Below, one piece after another: positions 18,491 to 26,901 of a stretch of DNA of 61,399 nt. Below the pieces are notes generated by a model, which did no database searches, had not been told where the DNA came from, and was given only the letters and a program-made list of their open reading frames with translations. Source of the DNA: Planctomycetia bacterium (GTDB lineage Bacteria; Planctomycetota; Planctomycetia; Pirellulales; Thermoguttaceae); assembly GCA_026401055.1 (NCBI GenBank), contig JAPLNP010000094.1, positions 1 to 61,399 of the forward strand. The letters run 5' to 3'. How positions within the stretch are numbered: the stretch's first letter is position 1; the number at the start of each line of letters is the position of its first letter. Both the position numbers and the translations under genes were made by a program.

Positions 18491-19734
18491 CTATGGCATC
18501 GCCCCGCCAGCAGGCCGCGCAATGTCGTCATTGGCCGATGGGCGTCCCGTTGGATCTCGGGAATCCGCTTGGCCAGATGCGCGTGAATCTCGGACCGTCG
18601 CTGCAACATCGAGCTTACTTTTCGCTCCAAAGCGCCCTGCGTGGCGAGCTCGTCCAACAGCATAACCCAATCGTCGCTCCCGTAAACATACCGGCACATG
18701 CCCACGGATTTGCGGCTGTAGGAGAGAAAGATCGCGGGAACCCGGGCGGCCAAGGCATTGACCGCGCAGTGCATCCGCGCGACGACGACCAGGTCGCACC
18801 GGGCCAATTCCTTCTTGACCCCGATGAAGCCCGCGTCGTTGTCCAGCAAGCTGACTTGCCCCCGATGCTCCGGCGCGACGGCGTCCCGGATCTTTCGCAG
18901 GTATCCCAGGTCATCGTCGCCCTCGCGAAAATCGCAGACGACGTGGGGCGCCAGGACGACACGAGCGCCGAGGTTGGCGATCAGATCTTGCACGGCCCCG
19001 GCTTGAATGCGAATGGACTGCTCGCGGGAGTGAGCGGTGTACGCCACGGATAGCGGGCTGAGATTGACGGCAATCGTCGGGCCGTTTGGCCGCGAAGCGT
19101 AGTCGGCCGTGATCTCCGGCGCGACCGTGAAGGCCGGGTCGGCGCAGGAGACCACGTTGTCGACGACACCGAGCGTCCGCAGGTAGTCCACGGTTGCCGA
19201 CTCGCGAGCCGCAATGAGAGGCAGCCCGCCGAGATGTTTGGCGAACACCTTCTCGGCCTCGGGATTCTCCGAGAACGGCCCGACGGAGGCGCCCCACAGA
19301 ACGTATGGTATTCCACGCCGGCCAACGAGATCGCCGAATTCTAAGAGGAACGGTCCGAACTCTCCGCTGGCGCTAAGCGTGTAGATGTCGCCTCCGATGG
19401 ACAGCACGGTGTCCACGCCCCGAAGCAGCGACATGCGGTCCATGTTGGGCGTCCACCGGATGCCGATCATGGAAAGCAGTTTTCGGCAGATGTTTCTGCC
19501 CGAATAGCGTCCGTAGCGTCGTCGCGCGATGACGCGCACGTTCGAGCCGGCGAGTCTCTTCCGGTCGTCGTCGGGGCGGCGCGAGGCGTAGACGATGTCC
19601 GCGTCGGGAAACTCCTCGCGAAGGATATTCTCCGTGCCGCGGACAATGGCCTCGCAGCCGTAGTTGTACACGCCCCCGATGCCGATCAACAGAATTCTCG
19701 GTGAGCGCCGCGCTGTGTTCAACTCAGGTGCCAT
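18430..19734 (-). CDS. Polysaccharide pyruvyl transferase family protein
   Basis: A 434-residue member of the PF04230 family. It shows ILLIGIGGVYNYGCEAIVRG at the N-terminus, VLSIGGDIYTL, YVLWGASVGPF in the middle and, late, VVARMHCAVNALAARVPAIF. These enzymes transfer pyruvate ketals from PEP to sugars, adding charge to exopolysaccharide. The start overlaps the end of the iron-sulfur protein gene by 11 bases, so the pair is probably co-translated. The last 25 or so residues (SEGVGNTRTGSSLRGS...) lie antisense to an IS66 remnant and are likely not native. Confidence 0.9.
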   Translation of the reverse strand: MAPELNTARRSPRILLIGIGGVYNYGCEAIVRGTENILREEFPDADIVYASRRPDDDRKRLAGSNVRVIARRRYGRYSGRNICRKLLSMIGIRWTPNMDRMSLLRGVDTVLSIGGDIYTLSASGEFGPFLLEFGDLVGRRGIPYVLWGASVGPFSENPEAEKVFAKHLGGLPLIAARESATVDYLRTLGVVDNVVSCADPAFTVAPEITADYASRPNGPTIAVNLSPLSVAYTAHSREQSIRIQAGAVQDLIANLGARVVLAPHVVCDFREGDDDLGYLRKIRDAVAPEHRGQVSLLDNDAGFIGVKKELARCDLVVVARMHCAVNALAARVPAIFLSYSRKSVGMCRYVYGSDDWVMLLDELATQGALERKVSSMLQRRSEIHAHLAKRIPEIQRDAHRPMTTLRGLLAGRCHSEGVGNTRTGSSLRGSTPCR

Positions 19735-21094
19735 GACACAACATCTTTCTGCATTTCCTAGCGACTCTCTTGGGTAGGGCCAGCGTCCACGTCACGCTCC
19801 TCGCCAAGCATTGCATGAGGACCACGTCCGCAACGGCCAGCCAGAACGCGCGTGGGCCGTACTTGCGGCCAACCTTCGCCCATGCCTGCTTGCTTCTTAT
19901 CTGCGCGCGCCGCTGCAACAGCCAGTCGATTCTCTCGGCCATCGTCGGCCTTGCGTCAGCCGCGTGCTCCGGCGCGCCGATACGGCGTCGCATGTATACT
20001 AGTTCCCGTTTTCGTCGTACGTGTCCACGTTGGCTTGCCACGGCCATTTCCGGGCTGATTTCGCCGATCCACAGTCTCTCCTCGCGCGATCCTTCCTGGA
20101 ACATCTCACCAATAACGCTATTCCTTATCACAACCAGCGACGTCCCCTTTGGCTCCCGCCAATAGGCGGGCAACCAGGCATCCATGAAACACGCATCCGC
20201 TGTTTCGGCAAACACGTCCATGCAGAAGTTGCAGGCGTTGAGGCGAAAGAAGCCGTTCCTCCCGAGATAATAGGGCAGCCCGCGATACGGTACCTCAACT
20301 CCCGGTCCCCGGGCGTCGACCCCGCGAAATCCAAAGTTGGATGCCAAGCCGCTGTCCGACTTCCGACGGTACTGGACCGCGGAGACATGGCTGCCATCGA
20401 CGCCGCTCGTGGCAAGCAGCATCTCGGTGTAGAATCGGTTCTGGTACATGCCGCAGGCCAGCCCGAACACATAGGGAACTCTTTGCCGCAGGCGGCGACT
20501 ATTGCGAATCGCGGCGCAGAGACAGGGAACGCCCACCACGGCCCAGGGTTCCCCGTCGCCCCCGGCGAGGATCTGCCTGACAATGGCGGAGATCTCGACG
20601 GGATGATAGACACTCCCCGCGGCTTGTCGCAACTCGGCGACCGAAGAAGCCCCGCGGAACTCGAAGAAGCCGTTCTCGTGATGGTCGGCCAGCCGGACGA
20701 CGGCCGCGTGGGCCACAATGCCCTTTTCCAGAAGCATCTCCAAGCACCAGGTGGCAAGCCCTCCGGAAGCGCTCGCCTCGCGCAGTGATCGGTCTTGCCG
20801 GAAGCCCACAATCGAACGTCGATGCCATCCGATATTCTCGTCGTAGGTCGCGCCGGGTTGGTCGCGAAACAGCTCGATGTTTCTTTCGCGAGGATTGTGG
20901 ACGCCCCCGGAGAACGGGCACGCGTCCAGGCAAAGATGACACTTCTCGAGGCATCGCGGCGTGTCCACCCGAGGCGCCAGATCGCCGTCCTCCCGTATAC
21001 TCATCGCAAGGGCCTTGGCCGGGCAAAGTCCCGCGCAGACCCCACAACCCGAGCAGAGCCCCCGACGCACGACTTCGCGAACCACGTCGGTCAT
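19724..21094 (-). CDS. Coenzyme F420 hydrogenase/dehydrogenase beta-subunit family iron-sulfur protein
   Basis: About 456 residues. Two [4Fe-4S] clusters are evident at the N-terminus: C14-x2-C17-x2-C20-x3-C24 (CSGCGVCAGLCP) and C48-x3-C52-x2-C55-x3-C59 (CLEKCHLCLDACP). FrhB-like N- and C-terminal domains follow, with SGGLATWCLEM and VVGVPCLCAAIRN. FrhB-family proteins pass electrons between ferredoxin, flavin and F420 or related acceptors. In many EPS loci one sits beside a pyruvyl transferase, as here, with unknown role. ATG 21094 is chosen since the 37 codons upstream are not family-like. The gene starts seven bases after the flippase gene's end. Confidence 0.88.
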   Translation of the reverse strand: MTDVVREVVRRGLCSGCGVCAGLCPAKALAMSIREDGDLAPRVDTPRCLEKCHLCLDACPFSGGVHNPRERNIELFRDQPGATYDENIGWHRRSIVGFRQDRSLREASASGGLATWCLEMLLEKGIVAHAAVVRLADHHENGFFEFRGASSVAELRQAAGSVYHPVEISAIVRQILAGGDGEPWAVVGVPCLCAAIRNSRRLRQRVPYVFGLACGMYQNRFYTEMLLATSGVDGSHVSAVQYRRKSDSGLASNFGFRGVDARGPGVEVPYRGLPYYLGRNGFFRLNACNFCMDVFAETADACFMDAWLPAYWREPKGTSLVVIRNSVIGEMFQEGSREERLWIGEISPEMAVASQRGHVRRKRELVYMRRRIGAPEHAADARPTMAERIDWLLQRRAQIRSKQAWAKVGRKYGPRAFWLAVADVVLMQCLARSVTWTLALPKRVARKCRKMLCHGT

Positions 21095-21101
21095 TGGTCT
21101 A

Positions 21102-22613
21102 TCATGCCTCCGCCTGGAGACGCGGTTTGGCGATTCGGACAAACGCAATCGCGACAAACAGCAGACTGGGCACAAGAGCGATGCCGCGAACCAAAAGCGA
21201 GACATCCGCCAGACCCAAGAGTGTCAGAATGGCCAGAATACCCCAGATCACCAGCGACTCCGCGGAAACCAGGGTCCCGCTGGGGACGAGTCTTCGGAAA
21301 TGATAGAGGGGCACCAACAGAAGCGTGTTCACCGCATACGCGATGGCAAACGAAGCAGCCAATCCCATGGCGCCCCAGGCCACGAGATGCCAAGCCAAGC
21401 CAATCGCGACCACCGCCCAGATCGAGTTGCTCAAGAAGCTCCACCACATCAGACTATTCGCCGCGAGCACGCGAGCCAATCCTTGCTTGAACATGAGAAT
21501 GCAGGTATAGAACATCATCAAAACGAAGGTCGTGCGGAACGCCGCGCCGCCGTAGGCTTTGCCGAACAGGAGTTCCGCGATCTCCGGAAAACAGAGCAGC
21601 GGAACGATCACCATCACGGCGATGCACCAGGACGACAGCATGTTGACACGGCCCAGCCGGTCACTCACCTGTCCTTCGGCGTTGCACAACATCGCCAACA
21701 AGGGAGCGCTTAGCATCTCGCCGGCGAAGAGGATGGTGGTCTGGAAGATCATGACGGCCGAGAAGACGCCCATCTGGGCGTAGCCCCCCTCCTGGTTGAC
21801 CAGGAACGCGTTGCAGATCCATTGTGCCGGCGCGACCATGACGCCGGCGGCGACCACCGGCAGGCTGAACTGCCAAAGGACGGGCCATTCCGCCGTGCAT
21901 TGCCGAAGCGTGAACGCCACGTGAAAGCGCGCGGCTTCCTTGCGCAAGGCGAGATGGTTCAGCAGCCAGTTGATGGCCATGTTGATGGCCAAGGCCCAAA
22001 CCGCGCCGGTCAAGCCGCCGAGATAGGCGCCGCCAACCAGCAGCGGGAACGACGAAAGTCCGACTCCGAGATTCACGCGGGCGATAGTTTTGAACGCTTC
22101 GAAGCCGGCCAGCGCGCCGGTCTGGGCGCCGTTGGCCGAGTTGATCAACAGGATCAAGGCGGCGATGCGCAACACGCCCGTCAGGTGCGGCGCGTTGAGC
22201 GTGTGCGCGGCCAACCAGGGCGCGAAAATGACGACGCCCGCCGCAACGAGACCCCCCGTGACCAGGGCGAACACGCCCGACATGGCCATGATCCGTCCGG
22301 CTCGTTCCGGATCGCTGTCGCGACATTCGGCGACGTGTTTCGAGGCCGTCAGACCGAGTCCGAAGCCGGCGAAGACGACGAACATATTGACGGTCGATCG
22401 GACGATGCCGTATTCACCGTAGACTTCGGGCCCGAGTATATGGGCAACGAACACGGCGGCGACAAACATCAGGCCGCGAGAGATCACCGCGCCGGCCATG
22501 GACCAGAAGATCCCCTTGGCCAGCCGGTAGCCAATCGGCGAGCGTTCGATGCGCTCGAACGTCGGGCGCAAGAACGGGGGACAGCAGGCGGAGGCGAGTG
22601 ACTTGATGTTCAT
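21102..22613 (-). CDS. Wzx-type oligosaccharide flippase (copy 1)
   Basis: About 503 residues and 12-14 hydrophobic helices, polysaccharide biosynthesis/MOP superfamily. It would flip the lipid-linked repeat unit across the inner membrane. The N-terminus (MNIKSLASACCPPFLRPTFE onward) is almost identical to that of copy 2 at 23414-24772 over roughly 50 residues, after which the two diverge steadily. The start is placed at ATG 22613 to match copy 2. This copy is longer at the C-terminus. A methyltransferase gene separates the two. Confidence 0.9.
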   Translation of the reverse strand: MNIKSLASACCPPFLRPTFERIERSPIGYRLAKGIFWSMAGAVISRGLMFVAAVFVAHILGPEVYGEYGIVRSTVNMFVVFAGFGLGLTASKHVAECRDSDPERAGRIMAMSGVFALVTGGLVAAGVVIFAPWLAAHTLNAPHLTGVLRIAALILLINSANGAQTGALAGFEAFKTIARVNLGVGLSSFPLLVGGAYLGGLTGAVWALAINMAINWLLNHLALRKEAARFHVAFTLRQCTAEWPVLWQFSLPVVAAGVMVAPAQWICNAFLVNQEGGYAQMGVFSAVMIFQTTILFAGEMLSAPLLAMLCNAEGQVSDRLGRVNMLSSWCIAVMVIVPLLCFPEIAELLFGKAYGGAAFRTTFVLMMFYTCILMFKQGLARVLAANSLMWWSFLSNSIWAVVAIGLAWHLVAWGAMGLAASFAIAYAVNTLLLVPLYHFRRLVPSGTLVSAESLVIWGILAILTLLGLADVSLLVRGIALVPSLLFVAIAFVRIAKPRLQAEA

Positions 22614-22704
22614 TCCGTCATGGTTCCGAAAAACGCGGTAGGGTCGATCTCGGCGCTGCGATCGGTCGCACTGCTCGCGCGATGCGTCAGGCGGATCCTC
22701 GGGG

Positions 22705-23370
22705 TTACGCGGCGGGCTGATTCCGTCGGCCGCGAATGTGAAACATGATTTGTCTGTGTCGACGAACCAGACGCTTGCCAAGAAACGGCCGAACGAAATT
22801 CTTCATATAGATGTTGATGACTCGGCGGCGCCCATACTCGGAATAGCCGCGAGCGGCGTAGACCTTGACCTCGCAGGGCTCGAAGGAGGCGAAATAGTCC
22901 TTGTCGTAGCTATTCACGTGCTCGTGGTGCAGCGGGTTTTCCTTGTAGGGAACAAAGATGTACAGATCCGAACACTTCGTCAGCAGCGTCTCCGCGGTCA
23001 AGACATCGTCGTCGAGATGCTCCAGAATGTTCGACGCGACGATGACATCGACCTCGGGAACGCGGTCGCGATCCCCGTGGATGAACGTCGCGAGTTCGCC
23101 GTAGTGCTGCCGGCACAGTTCGATCGCCGTCTTGGAATGATCCAAACCAAGGAACGTGGCCCTGGGGAATCGCCTCTTGTAGACCGGGATTGCGTCGCCC
23201 AGGCCGCAGCCGAAATCGAGAATAGAACCGGCGAAGTCTTCCGGCAGTCGCAGCAGATGTGCTTGCTCGGCGGCGAAAAGGCGAGTCTGGCGTCTTCCGT
23301 TGCTCGCCTCCCAGTCGCCTGAGGCGAATCTGCCATCCCAGTAGATTTCCGTATTGACATTCGGGCCCAT
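22705..23370 (-). CDS. Class I SAM-dependent methyltransferase
   Basis: A 221-residue methyltransferase. SAM motif I is ILDFGCGLGDA, the acidic end of beta-2 is FLGLDHS, and motif post-II is VDVIVASNILEHLDD. The length fits a small-molecule or sugar methyltransferase. Because it sits between two Wzx copies, it may methylate a sugar or the non-reducing end of the glycan. Its translation shows no membrane helix. The specific acceptor cannot be told. Confidence 0.88.
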   Translation of the reverse strand: MGPNVNTEIYWDGRFASGDWEASNGRRQTRLFAAEQAHLLRLPEDFAGSILDFGCGLGDAIPVYKRRFPRATFLGLDHSKTAIELCRQHYGELATFIHGDRDRVPEVDVIVASNILEHLDDDVLTAETLLTKCSDLYIFVPYKENPLHHEHVNSYDKDYFASFEPCEVKVYAARGYSEYGRRRVINIYMKNFVRPFLGKRLVRRHRQIMFHIRGRRNQPAA

Positions 23371-23413
23371 TGTGTGTCTCGCGTTTTCACCCGGGAGTTT
23401 TTGGCGCGTGTGT

Positions 23414-24772
23414 TCAACTGGGGCGGCCGTTTCGCAGGAGCCTCCATGCGTAGCAGCCAGTCCATCCGGTGTGGCAGAGGTAGGAGACGCAATACGCCAT
23501 GGCGAGTCCCAGCGCTCCGCACCGCAGGTCCACGGTGAAGATCCGAGCCGACGCGATCATGGCGACCGCCCAACAGGCGTTCAGCCAAAAGCCGGCCCAC
23601 ATTCGGCCTTGGCTCACGATCGCCTGGCCGACCACGTTGTTCACGGCGATCAGCACCGCGGTCAAGGACAGGCACGCCAGCACCCACGATCCCTGTTCGA
23701 AACCCTCGCCGTAGCTGCCCATGATCCACGGCGCCGTCAGGGAGATCAGGGCCGCCATGACCAGCGCCGCGCCGCCGTTGACCAAGACGTTGCTCTTGAG
23801 CACCTTGAGATAGGCGGCGCGGCGGTTCTGGCCCTGGAGACTGGAGAGCATCGGAAGGACAACTTGGCTCATCGTCGCGGGAACAAACAGGATCGCCAGT
23901 CGCCATTGATCGGCCGCGCTGAACACGCCCATCTGGCCGTAGCCGTCCGGTTGGTTGACCAGGAGCGCGTTGCACACCCAGAAGACCGGGCCGACCATGA
24001 TGCCGCACATCGCGGCCGGCAAGCTGAAGCGCCAGAGGATCGGCCATTCCCCCAGGCAGCCCCGGAAACCAAACGCGATGCGCCAGCGGGCCGCCTCCGC
24101 GCGCAAGGCCAGGTGGCTCAGCAGCCACAGGACGCCCGTGCTGAGCGCCAACCCCCAAATCGCGCCGTTGAGGCCGCCGAAGTGGGCGCTGGCCACCAGC
24201 AAAGGAAACGACGCCAAGCCACCCCAAAGATTGACCTTGGCAATCGTCCTGAATGCCTCGAAGCCGACGAGGGCGCCGTTCTGCGCGCCGTTGAGCGCGC
24301 TGAGGAACAGGATCACGGCCGCGATCCGCAAACCGCCGGCCAGATGCGGGGCGTTCATCGAGTGCTCGGCCAGCCAGGGGGCGAAAACGATCAGCGCCGC
24401 CGCGACCAGGCCGCCGGTCACCACGGCGAACAGACCGGAGATTCCCATGATCCGGCCCGCGCGCCGCGGATCGCTCGCCGCGAACTCCGCCACGTACTTC
24501 GAGGCGGTCATGCCGAAGCCGAAGCCGGCAAAGACGCCGAACATGGCAACCGTCGAGCGCACCATGCCCAATTCGCCGAAGGTTTCCTTGCCGAGCATCC
24601 GGGCGACCCAGATCGACGCGGCAAGCATCAGCCCGCGTGAAATCACCGCGCCGGCCGTCGACCAAAACACGCCCTTGGCCAGCCGGTAGCCGATCGGCGA
24701 GCGCTCGATGCGCTCGAACGTCGGGCGCAGGAACGGGGGGCAGCAGGCGGAGGCGAGTGCCTTGACGTTCAT
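23414..24772 (-). CDS. Wzx-type oligosaccharide flippase (copy 2)
   Basis: A 452-residue paralogue of the flippase at 21102-22613, with the same N-terminus (MNVKALASACCPPFLRPTFE) and parallel motifs throughout: FWS-x-AGAVISRGLM, ASK-Y/H-VAE, PWLAEHSMNAPHLAG and LLVNQPDGYGQMGVFSAAD. About a dozen transmembrane helices are expected. Its ATG overlaps the TGA of wecB by four bases (24769-24772), indicating translational coupling. Two flippases in one cluster may serve two substrates, or one may be redundant. Confidence 0.9.
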   Translation of the reverse strand: MNVKALASACCPPFLRPTFERIERSPIGYRLAKGVFWSTAGAVISRGLMLAASIWVARMLGKETFGELGMVRSTVAMFGVFAGFGFGMTASKYVAEFAASDPRRAGRIMGISGLFAVVTGGLVAAALIVFAPWLAEHSMNAPHLAGGLRIAAVILFLSALNGAQNGALVGFEAFRTIAKVNLWGGLASFPLLVASAHFGGLNGAIWGLALSTGVLWLLSHLALRAEAARWRIAFGFRGCLGEWPILWRFSLPAAMCGIMVGPVFWVCNALLVNQPDGYGQMGVFSAADQWRLAILFVPATMSQVVLPMLSSLQGQNRRAAYLKVLKSNVLVNGGAALVMAALISLTAPWIMGSYGEGFEQGSWVLACLSLTAVLIAVNNVVGQAIVSQGRMWAGFWLNACWAVAMIASARIFTVDLRCGALGLAMAYCVSYLCHTGWTGCYAWRLLRNGRPS

Positions 24773-25971
24773 TCACTCCTCCGTCGCGTGGCGAAAAACT
24801 GTTCGCACGCGGCCACGATCCGCCCGCACGCCTTGCCGTCCCCGTAGGGATTCACGGCGTTGGCCATGGCGGCGTAGGCCGTCTTGTCGGTCAGGAGCGT
24901 CGACACGCCATCCAGAATGGCTTGTGTGTCCGTGCCCACCAGCTTGACCGTGCCCATCTCGACCGCCTCGGGACGCTCGGTGGTGTCGCGCATGACCAGG
25001 ACCGGCTTGCCGAGACTGGGCGCCTCCTCCTGGACCCCGCCCGAATCGGTCAGCACCAACGTCGCGCGATCCATCATGGCCACGAAGGGCAGATAGCCGA
25101 GCGGGTCGATCAAATGAATCGTGCCTTGGCCCACCCGACCATCTTGGACGACCGCTCCGAGCAAGCGGTTGACCGGCTCGCGAACGTTGGGATTCAGGTG
25201 GACGGGGTAAACGAAATGGGTGTCGGGAAACCGCCTGGCCAAGCCGGAAATCGCCCGACAGATGTTCTCAAAACCGCCGCCGAAACTCTCCCGGCGATGG
25301 CCCGTGATCAGCACCACCGGCGGGCCTGCGTTCTCCTCCGGGCCGCGACGGGGCTGGAGGAACTCGGGCAACCCGGCCACCCGCGGCGGATCCTCGCGCA
25401 CCCGTCGGACCGCGTACAGCAAGGCGTCGATGACCGTGTTGCCGGTCACGAAGACCATCTCCGCGGGCACGGATTCGTTGAGAAGATTGCGTCGAGCGGT
25501 CTCCGTCGGCGCGAAATGCAGGTCGGTCACGCGGGACGTCAGCACGCGGTTGATCTCTTCCGGGAACGGAGACCACTTGTTGAAGGTCCGCAGACCCGCC
25601 TCGACGTGGCCGATGGGGATGTTCCGATAGAAGGCGCACAAGGCGGCGCAGAACACCGTCGTCGTGTCGCCTTGCACGATCACGAGATCGGGACGGCTCG
25701 CGTCCAAGTAGGCGTCCACCGCGGCGATCGTCCGGGAGGTAAGATCGGCGAGCGTTTGGTTCGGCCGCATCAAATCGAGATCCGCGTCCGGCGTGACGCC
25801 GAAGACGGCCAGCACCTGATCGAGCATCTGGCGATGCTGGCCCGTGACGCACACTCGCGGCTCGAACTCGCCGTGCTCGCGCAAGGCCAGCACGAGCGGG
25901 CAGAGCTTGATCGCCTCGGGGCGCGTTCCGAAGATGAGGGAAATGCGTCTTCGGGGTTTTTTCACGGTCAC
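24769..25971 (-). CDS. wecB: UDP-N-acetylglucosamine 2-epimerase (non-hydrolysing)
   Basis: About 400 residues. It converts UDP-GlcNAc to UDP-ManNAc, a precursor for surface glycans. Family landmarks: SLIFGTRPEAIKL at the start, VTGQHR, QGDTTTV, GHVEAGLRT, PEEINR, TGHRRESFG, TDSGGVQEEAP and TERPEAVEMGTVKLVG. The start codon is uncertain: GTG at 25971 or 25965 fits the family better than a TTG at 26022. The 3' end overlaps the flippase start. A palindromic repeat lies just upstream (26027-26095). Confidence 0.94.
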   Translation of the reverse strand: MTVKKPRRRISLIFGTRPEAIKLCPLVLALREHGEFEPRVCVTGQHRQMLDQVLAVFGVTPDADLDLMRPNQTLADLTSRTIAAVDAYLDASRPDLVIVQGDTTTVFCAALCAFYRNIPIGHVEAGLRTFNKWSPFPEEINRVLTSRVTDLHFAPTETARRNLLNESVPAEMVFVTGNTVIDALLYAVRRVREDPPRVAGLPEFLQPRRGPEENAGPPVVLITGHRRESFGGGFENICRAISGLARRFPDTHFVYPVHLNPNVREPVNRLLGAVVQDGRVGQGTIHLIDPLGYLPFVAMMDRATLVLTDSGGVQEEAPSLGKPVLVMRDTTERPEAVEMGTVKLVGTDTQAILDGVSTLLTDKTAYAAMANAVNPYGDGKACGRIVAACEQFFATRRRSE

Positions 25972-26026
25972 ATCCACCTGGAGGCCGAAGGGTTCGCGAA
26001 GGAATAACCGGGTGACGTCCAATATT

Positions 26027-26095
26027 GTGGGAGGCGACTCCGTCGCCGACCGTCCCGGGATCAGTCCCTCTTTCGGCGACGGAGTCGCCTCCCAC
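26027..26095. repeat. Palindromic intergenic repeat, 23-base arms
   Basis: Arms 26027-26049 and 26073-26095 are perfect reverse complements of each other (core GGCGACTCCGTCGCC) around a 23-base loop. It sits between the EpsI gene and wecB, both on minus. Such a strong hairpin could stabilise or attenuate the transcript or be a mobile REP-like unit; no long T-run follows. Confidence 0.85.
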
Positions 26096-26139
26096 GATCC
26101 GGGGAATCCGTCAATTATTCCCGTGCCGAGTTGAAGCGT

Positions 26140-26856
26140 TCACTCCGCCTGAGCCGCGGCGGCCGGAGCCTCCTCGTCGGAATCGGTGGATGGCGCGGGC
26201 GTCCGGTCATTCTGGAGCTGGCTGGTCCAGGCATACAACCGGGCGCCAAAATCCTTCAGCCGTTGCTCGTCCTGTTCCGGATTGGTGATCTTCGTCTGGA
26301 GAAGCACCTTGACGATCGCCGGCCAGGTCGCGTTTTGGCGGAGTACCCGACGCGCGTCGTTCAGCCCCTGGTCGTCGGTAAACACATGGTCGCCCAACTG
26401 GAACCAGAACATGACGAGGACTCGCTCTCCTGCCTGATCGTAGGTTATCACCCGCGTAGGCGCTGGCGGCGCGCCGGGGGCCTCCAGAATCACCTCTTTC
26501 TCATTGGTCTGTATCCAGCCAGAGGAAGGGTAGCACACAGTTGGCGGATGCGGCACGCCGCGAAAGTAGTCGCCAAAGACCGCCACGTGCATGGTCAACA
26601 CTTTGCCGACCGAGTTCGTGTACATTCGGCTGACGACCTCGTCGGCGCTGATCACCCGTAACAGACGTTCGTCGACTTTCGTCTCCTTGCCATCCCAGGA
26701 CCAGGAGCCGAATTGTCCGGGCATGGTTTGGAGGCTGGTCTCGGGAAGAGTGATGTCCTTCGTGGCTCCGCCGCGATACCTCAAGTACTCGGTTCCGAGG
26801 CAGACCATGGCCAGCAGGGCCCCCGCGCCAATAATTCGCGGTAGTGGTGCGTTCAT
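26140..26856 (-). CDS. EpsI-domain, exosortase-associated protein
   Basis: A 238-residue protein with an N-terminal signal anchor (IIGAGALLAMVCLGTEYL) and an EpsI-type domain. The family's hallmark H-P-P-T-V-C-Y-P-S-S-G-W is present (HPPTVCYPSSGW), plus VSRMYTNSVGKVLTMHVAVF. EpsI domains occur either fused to or next to exosortases, and are thought to take part in EPS/PEP-CTERM export outside the inner membrane. Here it is a stand-alone gene separated from the exosortase by the WecA-like and Wzz-kinase genes. The tail is Ala/Glu-rich and disordered. Confidence 0.88.
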   Translation of the reverse strand: MNAPLPRIIGAGALLAMVCLGTEYLRYRGGATKDITLPETSLQTMPGQFGSWSWDGKETKVDERLLRVISADEVVSRMYTNSVGKVLTMHVAVFGDYFRGVPHPPTVCYPSSGWIQTNEKEVILEAPGAPPAPTRVITYDQAGERVLVMFWFQLGDHVFTDDQGLNDARRVLRQNATWPAIVKVLLQTKITNPEQDEQRLKDFGARLYAWTSQLQNDRTPAPSTDSDEEAPAAAAQAE

Positions 26857-26901
26857 TGCGGTGGATATCCTCTCGATCAGAATTTGTGATTGGGGGTCGT
26901 G

